Shown here piece after piece: positions 27,824 through 36,888 of a stretch of DNA of 64,000 bases; position 1 is the stretch's first letter; each line of letters opens with the position of its first letter. The position numbers were made by a program, and so were the translations under genes. The stretch covers positions 310,001 through 374,000 of the forward strand of contig NZ_LZEX01000012.1 in assembly GCF_001676055.1 (NCBI RefSeq), given 5' to 3'. The stretch comes from Morganella psychrotolerans (GTDB lineage: Bacteria > Pseudomonadota > Gammaproteobacteria > Enterobacterales > Enterobacteriaceae). The notes beneath the pieces were generated by a model that searched no databases, was not told the origin of the DNA, and saw nothing but the letters and a program-made list of their open reading frames with translations.

Positions 27824-28369
27824 TTATTCGTATTTAACAACAAACGTTGCATCTGCGTTTGCCTGGCCAGGTGTTGTTGCGCCTTTAGCAACATAACGGG
27901 CAGTGAAATCTAAAGTATTTGTTCCTTCCAGTAATGTTTTAGCTGTAGAGAACTCAGCACCACTTGGTGGTAATACTTTAGATGCGATATCGCTGATCTG
28001 GATACCAACGTTCTGTGCTGCCGGCGCATTAGTGCCTGAGTTAACAGCTAATAACGTAGCATCACCTGTCAGGCTCTGACCGGAGAACGCGATTGCCGCA
28101 GTTGCGGAAACAGTAGGGTCACAGTCAACTAATTTGATTTTGAAAGGTACCGGTGTAGTCATATCACCGGCTGCTTTTAATTTAACAGTACGGTACTGAC
28201 CTAATTCAACGGTCTGGTTGCTGGTATCAGTGCTGACTGCACATGCAGCGTTCACCAGTTCACCATTAAAATGAACTGAACCACCGTTTACGATGACCGG
28301 ATCAGCAGAAGCTGCTGCTGAAAATAACAATGCTGAAACAACAGATGCACCAATAATATTTAATTTCAT
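27824..28369 (-). CDS. Major fimbrial subunit (FimA/MrpA-like)
   Basis: This 181-residue pilin has a signal peptide ending SAAASA, then GSVHFNGELVNAACAVSTDTSNQ. C43 and the second Cys in KLVDCDPTVS form the disulfide. The C-terminus ARYVAKGATTPGQANADATFVVKYE carries the penultimate Tyr used in assembly. Codon use looks more biased than in the neighbours, as expected for the bulk subunit. It is the first structural gene. A 200-base AT-rich gap before the chaperone with a short inverted repeat (AAAGTTAATATAAATTAACTTT near 27757) may attenuate downstream expression. Confidence 0.93.
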   Translation of the reverse strand: MKLNIIGASVVSALLFSAAASADPVIVNGGSVHFNGELVNAACAVSTDTSNQTVELGQYRTVKLKAAGDMTTPVPFKIKLVDCDPTVSATAAIAFSGQSLTGDATLLAVNSGTNAPAAQNVGIQISDIASKVLPPSGAEFSTAKTLLEGTNTLDFTARYVAKGATTPGQANADATFVVKYE

Positions 28370-28502
28370 AATACTAAATTCCTAAAAAATAAACGCCATC
28401 TTTGAATTTTACTATCAATAAAACATAGTAAACCACTACATCTGAAGACGATTATCTTCAGATACAATTTTTTAATATTGTGTGTACTCAGGGTCGGAAA
28501 AA

Positions 28503-28739
28503 TTAATACATCAATTCATGGCTTTTATTAAGATCGCCAAATAATTTAACAAAAGGTATATCCAGAACCAGCGATATAGTAAATAGCATATCAAGAGGTA
28601 TATTACATTCACCACGCTCATAGCGCGAAACTTGTTGCTGGCTTAATCTTAATTTGTCACCTAGCTCCGAACCGGACAATCCTTGTTTTTTTCTGTTTGC
28701 TCTTATTTGTTCTCCAACAATTTTATTTATATTCATCAT
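28503..28739 (-). CDS. MrpJ-like HTH regulator at the head of the fimbrial operon
   Basis: This 78-residue XRE-type protein carries the MrpJ signature SQQQVSRYERG in its recognition helix (HTH about residues 10-50). In Proteus and Morganella such genes usually close or open a fimbrial operon and switch cells between adhesive and motile states. I chose ATG 28739; the frame also allows a GTG three codons earlier and another ATG at 28736. It precedes the major pilin gene on the same strand by 134 bases. It is about 45 percent similar by eye to the regulator at 18031 in the HTH only. Confidence 0.87.
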   Translation of the reverse strand: MMNINKIVGEQIRANRKKQGLSGSELGDKLRLSQQQVSRYERGECNIPLDMLFTISLVLDIPFVKLFGDLNKSHELMY

Positions 28740-29788
28740 GTTCAACACTCGAAATTTATTAATTCTCTCTATAGAAAATGACTAATAAGATTGCCTGAAT
28801 AAATAATCAGATAGTATGGATTAACAAATCAGGGCAGATAAATCAGAAAACAAAAGTATTTCCCGGGAATAGCCGGTTATGTTTCGGTGTTAAGTATTAG
28901 CTCTTACAAGAGTTAAGTAAAGTTAGTTGTAACGATCAAACAGGCATTATTAATAGATAAAAACTATCAATAACGATATTTTGATCGTTATAATCTTTTT
29001 TAAAAATTAACAAAATGTGATGTGTGAGTTTTGGTTGCTTATCTTTTTTATGATAATTCATAAATCAATGAAATTAAATGATAATTATTTTTTTTATTTT
29101 TTCATGGTTGATGAAAAACCTGCATTAATGTCATATTATGAATTAATTCATTATAATTATCAATTTATGGTTGTAATCTTTTGAATTACAACATTAAAAA
29201 TATTAAATAAAAATAAAATCAATTATTCTGAAATGAATAATAATTGTTCATGTGGATAGTTATCTAATTATTTGTTTTTGTAATTTGCGTTTTCTAAGTA
29301 TAAAAAACTATCGGCATGGTGCGCGATAGTCTCATCTGAATGCTTTTTATCTTTCTTTCTATCAAAAGGCGTAATTTTGTTTTTTTAAGAAGTTTCGTTA
29401 ACATAAAAATACAATATGCATTACATAATATTATAAAAATAGTCATTGTATTTCAATTGGTTAGTTTTATAACAAGTAAACAATCTGAAATATTACAAAT
29501 TATTACTACAATATGCGCATGTTAAAATTCAAGGCGTTAACTTAAAATAACGCATTTTAAGAGTAAAATCGGTGTGAATATCACCTTACCCAATAAAAAA
29601 GTAAGAATATATGGCTGTAAGGCAAAAATTCATTGGTATCAGTATGTTAATTTACTCGTGTCTGTAGTACATGCTATCAATATCGGCAATCATCTGGTGT
29701 TCTTGAATTATTTCTCACACGGAACAAGTGTGACGCGTGCTGTCACAGTGACATTTCGTTTGAAAATTATACAGCATGCTATGTGATG
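28740..29788. other. AT-rich intergenic region upstream of the fimbrial operon
   Basis: About 1 kb with very low GC and no convincing gene. Two short frames (29340-29525 and 29574-29786) lack ribosome sites and look like chance. It likely holds promoter and H-NS-silenced sequence for the fimbrial regulator. No recombinase gene and no long inverted repeat of the mrp/fim invertible type were seen. Confidence 0.5.
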
Positions 29789-30703
29789 TTATGAAATGAC
29801 GGGGATGAAGTAATTAATTTCTTTCAGGAAGGGTAAGCCGTTAGTCATAAAGTCATTATACGTATAGGGGGCTGTTAGTTTATAGTGCTCAATATCGGCC
29901 CCTTTTCTGCGTAACAGATTAAACTCAGGCAATATTTTTTCATAAACAGAATGGATTATATCATTATAGCCATTCATGTTTTCTGTCAGTGTTTCCGGGC
30001 GTATTTTTATTCTGAGATAGTGTCCTCCCTTTAAAACTCTGCCGGAGAGCACAGTGCTGCGGGGAAGTTGTTTCGGTAATAACGCCTCAGCAATCGCCGT
30101 TGTATAGATATAATTAATGTCATCGACAGAGGAAACAGACGGAGCATGCATTGCATACAGGTCACAGGGAATGGTATCCACATGGCTCAAAAACTGATGC
30201 CAGAACCTGCGGCGAAACGGTGTTGTTTTAGTATGCGGGCCTGTTGTATTGTTTTGATAGTAATGGTCAGCGCCCAGTAATTTCAAATCCGGCAGTACGA
30301 CCAAATCAGACTGAATATGGATATTACGCTCCGGGCGTAGCGGGAAACAAAAGCCGGTCGTGTCCCAGCCAATTTTTTTCCGGTAGCCTGATGGTGTAAT
30401 CATAAATTGGGATTTAAATGCCCGACAAAATGTTTGTTGTGAATCAAAGCGAAATTTAAGTGAGATATCAAGAATACTGCTGTTTGTTATCCGCAGTGCT
30501 CTGGCTGCGCAGGATAAGCGACGGGAACGTATGTATTTTCCGAGAACCATTCCGGTATGAATTTTAAACAAGCGCTGAAGATGCCATTTTGAGTAACCTG
30601 AGCGTTGTGCAACAATATCCAGAGATAAATCAGATTCTAAATTTTGCTCTATCCATAGTACTAAACTTTTAATAATATCTTCGCGTATGTTGTCGATGTT
30701 CAT
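29789..30703 (-). CDS. AraC/Rob-like regulator with GyrI-type effector domain
   Basis: This 304-residue protein has an N-terminal MarA/SoxS/Rob-type double HTH (about 1-110). WIEQNLESDLSLDIVAQRSGYSKWHLQRLFK and FCRAFKSQFMITPSGYRK are the two recognition regions (quoted in part). A GyrI-like small-molecule domain follows (about 130-300; DLKLLGADHYYQ, GGHYLRIKI). The length and layout match Rob. Such proteins control efflux, porins and stress genes. It stands alone in the accessory region, next to a second Rob-like gene at 31747-32641 that is frame-broken. Confidence 0.85.
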   Translation of the reverse strand: MNIDNIREDIIKSLVLWIEQNLESDLSLDIVAQRSGYSKWHLQRLFKIHTGMVLGKYIRSRRLSCAARALRITNSSILDISLKFRFDSQQTFCRAFKSQFMITPSGYRKKIGWDTTGFCFPLRPERNIHIQSDLVVLPDLKLLGADHYYQNNTTGPHTKTTPFRRRFWHQFLSHVDTIPCDLYAMHAPSVSSVDDINYIYTTAIAEALLPKQLPRSTVLSGRVLKGGHYLRIKIRPETLTENMNGYNDIIHSVYEKILPEFNLLRRKGADIEHYKLTAPYTYNDFMTNGLPFLKEINYFIPVIS

Positions 30704-30841
30704 TTGTCGGTTACCAATTAGCCATTTATTTGATGTAATTATATTTTATATCGAGTTATCATATATTAATGGACATATAAAACTAAAAAGTAATGTAAAT
30801 CATTGTATTTATATCTGTGTATTTTGTAATGTATGACATTA

Positions 30842-31757
30842 CTAATCTTTTAACCTTATATGTTTAATCAGGAAAGATCTGACAGGTGCTATATTTTTAT
30901 TTATATTTTTTTCTTTTTTATAAATGATGTAATAAGGTACTTTAAGATTAAATGAGGAAAGCAGCGGTCTGAGTTTTCCTGTATTCACATATTCATCAGC
31001 TACTATTTTAGGTACGTAGACAATGCCGATATTATTTGTTGCCATAATAATAGCCGATATAATGTCATGGCATTGAAATTTTGGCTGTATATCTAATTTG
31101 TGTATTTTTTTTATTATCACAATAGCGCCATGCATTATGTTCTGAGCCGTAGCTGTCAACGATAATACATTGTTCTTTTAATAAATTTAACGGATGTGAT
31201 AGATCAGTTTTTTCTGCATAATTAACACCTGTGTAGAAGCCCATTTCTAATTCTAATTCTGTATTAACAGTCATAGGGTGTAGTGACGGAACAAAAGATA
31301 AAATAATATCAGCTTCACGGAGAAGGTGGTCATAGTTATTAATGTCGCCAGGATGGCACTTTTTCATTGTTACTGAAATATAAGGAAATTTAACAGACAA
31401 TGGCTGTATTATATGTGAGGATAAATAATGAATAAAGCCGGGTGGTGCATAAATTATGATGGATTTATCATCAGGTTCAGATAATTCACTAATGTTTTTC
31501 AAAAAAATATTATAGGATTCCAGGTATTTCCGGGATTCCTGTGCAAAAATATGTCCTTGTTCATTTAGCTGAACACCGGAGCTTGTTCGTATAAGCAGCC
31601 CTGTACCGCATATTTCTTCTATAGCACTGACTATCTGGCTTAATTGCCCCTGGGAACGGTGTGTCAATTTAGCCGCCATAGAAAAACTGCCGTGATTAAT
31701 AATAGAATGGAATGCAACCAGATTACTTATTTTAAAAGCATTATGATTAATGTTCAT
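30842..31757 (-). pseudogene. LysR-family regulator interrupted at an A8 run
   Basis: The N-terminal frame (31757 down) has a LysR winged HTH (FHSIINHGSFSMAAKLTHRSQGQLSQIVSAIEE, in part) and the first effector subdomain. It then runs off after YCDNKKN. The correct continuation (KKIHKLDIQPKFQCHDIISAIIMATNNIGIVYVP, in part) is in the next frame and ends at 30842. The two join at a run of eight A on the coding strand (31105-31112). With seven A the protein is a continuous ~304 residues, a normal LysR length. The start overlaps the end of the upstream AraC gene by 11 bases. The break may be a phase switch, decay or sequence error. Confidence 0.82.
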
Positions 31758-32641
31758 TTTTAACCTGCTTATTAATATACTGAACCGGAATGATATACTC
31801 CAGTGTTACTCTGTTATTATCTATCAGCCCAAATCTTTCAAAATCCCATTCTGTCGTCCATCCTTCATTATATTGTGTTAATATTCTGAATAAAACATCA
31901 ATAATTACATCATAAGGATTGATGATGTTATCAGTACATTTGAATGATTTGGCATTTCTAAATTTTATTGTTATATATTTACAGTAATCAGGGCAGGAAT
32001 TCATCATTGTTATATCATCTGTACCGATAAAATAAGATACATCAATATGTTGATCATCAAATGAAGGGGAGTAATGTGCGGTAGTACAGTAATAGTCAGG
32101 ATTAAATCCGGTTTCTGTAAAAAAAATTTCGCGGAAAACCTTTCTGATTGGGTAGTGGGGTTTATCAAAGTCAGTTACGGCAATAGTATAAGTGTATGTT
32201 TTTCCATAAAGTGTTATTTCTTCATGCTCTATGTGCCTGTTAATCTCAATATTTGGTCTTTCCTTCATTAACTCAATTCGCGGTAGTGCATTAAAAAGAT
32301 CCAGCACTTTATTCCTTCTGTATACTAAAGGTGTGGTCAGGAAGTTTTTTTTTAAAAAGATGAATAAATACGGATGATGACCTATATCCTAAGCATTTTG
32401 AAATGGCAGCAATACTCTTTCCTGTCAGGCAAAGGTATAATGTTGCCCTGAATATACGGCGACGACGTACATATCCTGAAATTGAGTAACCTGTTATCCT
32501 TTTAAATTTTCTTTGCAGATAGTTGATGCTGTAGCCAGATTTATTTGAAATTATTTCAGCGCTAAGCTCGTTCTCCAGATTGTCCTCAATCCAGCTGATA
32601 AGATTTCCTATCATGTAGTAATGATAAACTTCAGAATTCAT
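31747..32641 (-). pseudogene. Rob-like AraC regulator interrupted at an A9 run
   Basis: The first frame (32641-32309) encodes a MarA/Rob-type HTH and ends abnormally at FKKKLPDHTFSIQKE. Shifting by one base at the nine-A run on the coding strand (32345-32353) gives FLTTPLVYRRNKVLDLFNALPRIE. This restores the typical AraC FxxTPxxYRR motif and fuses in frame to the 186-residue effector domain ending at 31747. The intact product would be ~298 residues, a paralogue of the neighbour at 29789. It is upstream of, and overlaps, the LysR gene, so the two probably form one operon. Confidence 0.82.
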
Positions 32642-33402
32642 TTTTGTCAGCCCTTTCTTATAATATTTATCTCTTATGTATAGGTTTGAAATAGAGATCT
32701 AAGATTATGAATAATTTCATATTCAATATTACATTGTATTTTGTTTAATGCTAATACACATTTTATGATATTTATAGATATATTTACGTAATCATTGACA
32801 ATTTGAGTTATTAATTTTAGGACTGTGCTATATCAACTGTATTGGTGTGTTGGTTTTGTTGCATAGTATGAAAAATTGATTGCCAACCCTATTTTGCATT
32901 CTGAGGTAAAATACAAAATATTTTATTTTATCTTTTTATTATCAATATGTTAGTGTTTTATATGAATTAATGCGTTGAGGTCGGTATCATTTTTGTTGCA
33001 TCTGACATGCCTGAGATGTGTATGGTGTATCTATTAGTTTTATGTGGTTTGTTTTGTGTAAATGGGTGTTTTTTGAAAACAAATAGCGTTGTTTGTTAAT
33101 TTTATTATATTTATCCGGATGGTAGCGTTATTGATGTAACAGGGAACCGGTTACCATTTTTCATTCTGATGTTATCTGCAAATAACGGGGCATTTAAATA
33201 ATGAATACCTTTATTTATAAACAGAATTACCCGTCAGTATGACTATATCTGTATCTTATTTTCAGCAACGTTTTTAAGGAATATAAACCTCGGTTCTTTA
33301 ATGATTGTGTTACGTAAATGCGGATATACCAAACGTCATTTTCTGTCGTGTGAATGCCGGTGTGTGTATCTCAGAATAGTAAATATAGGATATTTATATT
33401 AA
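32642..33402. other. AT-rich intergenic region
   Basis: About 760 bases with no gene recognised. It separates the minus-strand regulators from the plus-strand alkylsulfatase and must hold both promoters. No operator motif could be assigned. Confidence 0.5.
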
Positions 33403-35433
33403 ATGAAAAAATTAACTCTTGTATTAGCATTATCATTCCCTGTGTATTCGCTGGCACAAGCTGTCGATATCAGTTCCGGGGACAGTTCTGCATCAACAAA
33501 AAATATGTTTGATGACATCCTGAAAACATTGCCAATGTCAGATATTGATGATTTTAATTTGGCGAAAAAAGGATTAATTGCACAGGAAAAAGATTTACAA
33601 ATAAAAGATGCGAATGGAAAGGTAGTATGGGAATTAGGCTCTTATAAGTTTCTTATGGATGCCGGTCAGTCTGCCGATACTATTCATCCGAGTTTAAAGC
33701 GTCAGGCTATGCTGAATATGAATCATGGTCTTTACAAAGTGACGGATGGTATTTATCAGGTTCGTGGCTATGATTTGGCGAATATCACGTTTATTCAAAG
33801 TGATAACGGATGGATTGTGTTTGACCCGCTGACAGTACCTGCCACCTCGAAGGCGGCATATGAACTGGTCAGTAAGCATCTGGGCAAAAAACCGATTGTT
33901 GCGGTTGTCTACAGTCACACTCATGCCGATCACTTCGGCGGCGTTAAGGGAATTATCAGCCAGGAAGATGTGGACAGCGGCAAAGTGAAAGTGATCGCTC
34001 CGGCAGGATTTACTGAACATGCTGTCAGTGAAAATGTGTTAGCCGGTAATGCTATGGCGCGCCGGGCAACCTATCAATACGGTAATATGCTGCCGAAAAA
34101 TGCAAAAGGCCAGGTTGATGCGGCGATAGGTAAGGGGGTTGCACTGGGCGAGACATCCTTTATCAAACCTAATATAGAGATATCAAACCCTGTCGAAGAA
34201 ATTACGATTGACGGCGTAACTATGGTAATGCAAAACACGCCGGGCACGGAAGCACCTGTTGAGATGAACACCTGGCTGCCTCAGTTTAAAACATTCTGGG
34301 CGGCTGAAAATACCATCGGTGGTCTGCATAATGCCTATACATTACGTGGTGCGCCGGTGCGTGACCTGAAAGTCTGGAGTGCTTATATCAACCAGGCGCT
34401 GATGCAGTTCGGTCAGCAGGCTGACGTGATCATGGCATCGCATACCTGGCCTCGATGGGGAAATGAAAATATTACGGGATTCCTCGAAAAGCAGCGGGAT
34501 ATGTATGGCTTTATTCATAATGAGTCACTGCGTCTGGCGAATTACGGCGTTACCATTGATGAGATTCAGGATGAGTTTAAAGTGCCGAAAGTGCTGGCGA
34601 AAGAGTGGTATAACCGGGGCTATCACGGAAGCTACCATCGCAATGCCAAAGCAGTAATCAACCGTTATCTCGGGTATTCCGACCTTAATCCGGCCAAATT
34701 ATTGACATTATCACCGGCAGAAGCCGCGCCGCGTTATGTTGCCGTAATGGGCGGAATTGACAACGTTCTCGCCGAAGGAAAAAAAGCATCGGAAAAGGGC
34801 GATTATCGCTGGTGTGCTGAAGTGGTTAATTACGCTGTGTTTGCGCAGCCGCAGAATGAAAAGGCCCGTTTATTACAGGCGGATTGTCTGGAACAACTCG
34901 GCTATCAGAGTGAATCTGCAGGTGAGCGGAACAGTTTCCTGATGGGGGCGTATGAGCTGCGCAATGGTGTTCCTGACGGTATGGCAACCAAGGCGGGCAG
35001 TCCGGATATGCTGGCAGAAATGCCGGTAAGCAGCTTCCTGGATTATATGGCTGTACGTATGGATGGTAACAAAGTTGCTGAAGATAATTATACGTTAACG
35101 GCAAATCTGACTATTTCGGACAGTAACGAAAAATACCTTATTACTGTTCAGAATGGCAATATGAGCCATATTCAGGGATATTTATCTGACAAACCTGATG
35201 TCAGCCTGGCTCTTAACCGTGATGCATTACGTGATTTTATGGGTAAAAAAGAAGATCCTGAGACATTGCAAAAGCAGGGGCGTCTGATTATTACCGGCGA
35301 TAAAGAACGGTTAGCAAAACTTAATACCTATCTCGATGATTTTCCGTTCTGGTTTAATATCGTGACACCAAATGACCACAGTAGTTACAGTCACGGTTTC
35401 AGTCTTGATAAAAAATCCCCGGTTAACCGCTGA
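33403..35433 (+). CDS. Linear alkylsulfatase (SdsA/YjcS-type metallo-beta-lactamase fold)
   Basis: This 676-residue secreted enzyme hydrolyses primary alkyl sulfates such as dodecyl sulfate to alcohol and sulfate. It has a signal peptide (about 1-20, ending LAQA). The metallo-beta-lactamase domain has the zinc motif HTHADH at 172-177 (VVYSHTHADHFGG) and later ligands in WAAENTIGG and ASHTWPRWG. The central dimerisation helices follow, with NRGYHGSYHRNAKAVINRYLG. The SCP2-like C-terminal domain covers about 555-676. These are the three domains of SdsA1. It is followed 98 bases later by a FadL-like porin, which could import the substrate or alcohol product. Confidence 0.92.
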   Translation: MKKLTLVLALSFPVYSLAQAVDISSGDSSASTKNMFDDILKTLPMSDIDDFNLAKKGLIAQEKDLQIKDANGKVVWELGSYKFLMDAGQSADTIHPSLKRQAMLNMNHGLYKVTDGIYQVRGYDLANITFIQSDNGWIVFDPLTVPATSKAAYELVSKHLGKKPIVAVVYSHTHADHFGGVKGIISQEDVDSGKVKVIAPAGFTEHAVSENVLAGNAMARRATYQYGNMLPKNAKGQVDAAIGKGVALGETSFIKPNIEISNPVEEITIDGVTMVMQNTPGTEAPVEMNTWLPQFKTFWAAENTIGGLHNAYTLRGAPVRDLKVWSAYINQALMQFGQQADVIMASHTWPRWGNENITGFLEKQRDMYGFIHNESLRLANYGVTIDEIQDEFKVPKVLAKEWYNRGYHGSYHRNAKAVINRYLGYSDLNPAKLLTLSPAEAAPRYVAVMGGIDNVLAEGKKASEKGDYRWCAEVVNYAVFAQPQNEKARLLQADCLEQLGYQSESAGERNSFLMGAYELRNGVPDGMATKAGSPDMLAEMPVSSFLDYMAVRMDGNKVAEDNYTLTANLTISDSNEKYLITVQNGNMSHIQGYLSDKPDVSLALNRDALRDFMGKKEDPETLQKQGRLIITGDKERLAKLNTYLDDFPFWFNIVTPNDHSSYSHGFSLDKKSPVNR

Positions 35434-35484
35434 TTCTTCATTTTTTAATTTTTTCGTTTTTAAATCTCTTAGTTTTTAAACCTG

Positions 35485-35504
35485 TCAGGCTCTCCGGAGC
35501 CTGA
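35485..35504 (+). terminator. Terminator after the alkylsulfatase gene
   Basis: TCAGGCTC / GAGCCTGA stem with a four-base loop, followed by TTTATT. It suggests the porin gene may have its own promoter or receive only read-through. Confidence 0.75.
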
Positions 35505-35531
35505 TTTATTCACATCTCAAGTTTACCTAAA

Positions 35532-36710
35532 ATGAATAAATATATTAACGGGTTATTGCTGACATTTTTATTTAACAGTCCGGCTCTTGCCGGAGGATTG
35601 GCATTATATGAAACCAGTCCGGATAACAGCGCATCCGCCAATGCGGGATCGGCTGCAAAGGCGCAGGGGCCGTCAACAATTGCCGGAAATCCAGCCGGAA
35701 TGGTCTTACTTGACGGAACACAAATACAATTAAGTGCCGGAGTCGTTAGCGGTGATATGACAATAAAGCTGGATAATGGCGGTGTTTCCGGCGGAAATCC
35801 GGTGCAGACAGCGCCGCTCGGCACTCTTTATGTCACTCATGAATTAAATGAACGCTGGTCTGCCGGTATTGGTCTGTTTGGCAGCCACGGGCTGGGGCTG
35901 AGTTACGACCCGCAGTGGAGCGGCAGCCGTTATATTCAGTATGGGAATATTACCGGTATTGCGATGGCACCGAGTCTGGCTCTGCGGATAAATCCGCAAT
36001 GGTCTGTTGGTATGAGTCTGATAGCCTCGCAGGGAAAAATTGAAATGAAAAGCACGCCTTTGCCAAATATGTCTTCTGCCGCCAAATTAAATTTCAGCGC
36101 AAATGACCGGGCATATGCGGCGTCACTGGGGGTTATTTATGAAAAGGATGAGAATACCCGCATTGGCTTAAATTATGTTTCTGAATCCGAATGGCGGCTG
36201 AATGGGGATTTATTTCCCGGTGCTGATATTGCGCAGAACAGCCGGATTAATATTGTTATGCCACAAAGTCTGACATTGAGCGGTTATCATCAGCTAAATG
36301 ATCAATGGACATTATTGGGCAGTATTAACTGGCAGGAGTGGTCACGTTTCGGTGAAATGGATATTTCATATGCACAATTTAATACAACCAAAAATTTAGG
36401 GTATCAGGATACGTGGCATGCAAGCCTTGGTACTCAATTTTCGGTTTCAGAGAAATTCAGACTCAGTACAGGTATTGCGTATGACAGCAGTCCCGTTAAT
36501 GATGTCAACCGGACGGTTAATATCCCGATGGGAAAAGCATGGCGTTTTGGTTTAGGCGGGGATTATCAGATAATACCGTCAACAACTATTGAGCTTGGCT
36601 ATACGTTTGTCCGGATCGGTGATATGCCATTTGAGCAGCCGGGTATCAGTGGTGTGTATGAAAATAGCAGGCTGTATTTTGTGATGCTGGGATTGAAACA
36701 TAAGTTTTAA
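35532..36710 (+). CDS. FadL/OmpP1/TodX-family outer-membrane porin
   Basis: This 392-residue outer-membrane protein has a short signal peptide (ending ALAGG) and the FadL hallmark N-terminal plug, including NAGSAAKAQGPSTIAGNPAGMVLLDGTQIQLS (quoted in part). A 14-strand barrel ends in Phe (KHKF). FadL-type channels pass hydrophobic molecules such as long-chain fatty acids or aromatics. Next to an alkylsulfatase it plausibly takes up alkyl sulfates or fatty alcohols. This is inference from neighbourhood. It is distinct from housekeeping FadL, which is longer (about 445). Confidence 0.85.
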   Translation: MNKYINGLLLTFLFNSPALAGGLALYETSPDNSASANAGSAAKAQGPSTIAGNPAGMVLLDGTQIQLSAGVVSGDMTIKLDNGGVSGGNPVQTAPLGTLYVTHELNERWSAGIGLFGSHGLGLSYDPQWSGSRYIQYGNITGIAMAPSLALRINPQWSVGMSLIASQGKIEMKSTPLPNMSSAAKLNFSANDRAYAASLGVIYEKDENTRIGLNYVSESEWRLNGDLFPGADIAQNSRINIVMPQSLTLSGYHQLNDQWTLLGSINWQEWSRFGEMDISYAQFNTTKNLGYQDTWHASLGTQFSVSEKFRLSTGIAYDSSPVNDVNRTVNIPMGKAWRFGLGGDYQIIPSTTIELGYTFVRIGDMPFEQPGISGVYENSRLYFVMLGLKHKF

Positions 36711-36888
36711 TTAACAACAGGATAGAGGTATTTAATCCCCGCAGATCCGGGGCATATTACATTGTTAAAAACAACATATTTATTGGTAACATACCAATAA
36801 TAAAAAAGTATACCTTTCGGATTTTCTGCCGATAACAGGATCTGTATAGCTTTTTCAGATCATTTTATCGCACCATAAAGGAAATTGT

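Noticed and set aside
29735-29760. TGTCACAGTGACA as a matS (MatP) site
   Set aside because: The half-sites are in the opposite order to the matS consensus GTGAC-N3-GTCAC.
29340-29786. Two short plus-strand frames in the AT-rich gap
   Set aside because: Composition looks like chance AT-rich translation with no ribosome site or recognisable domain.
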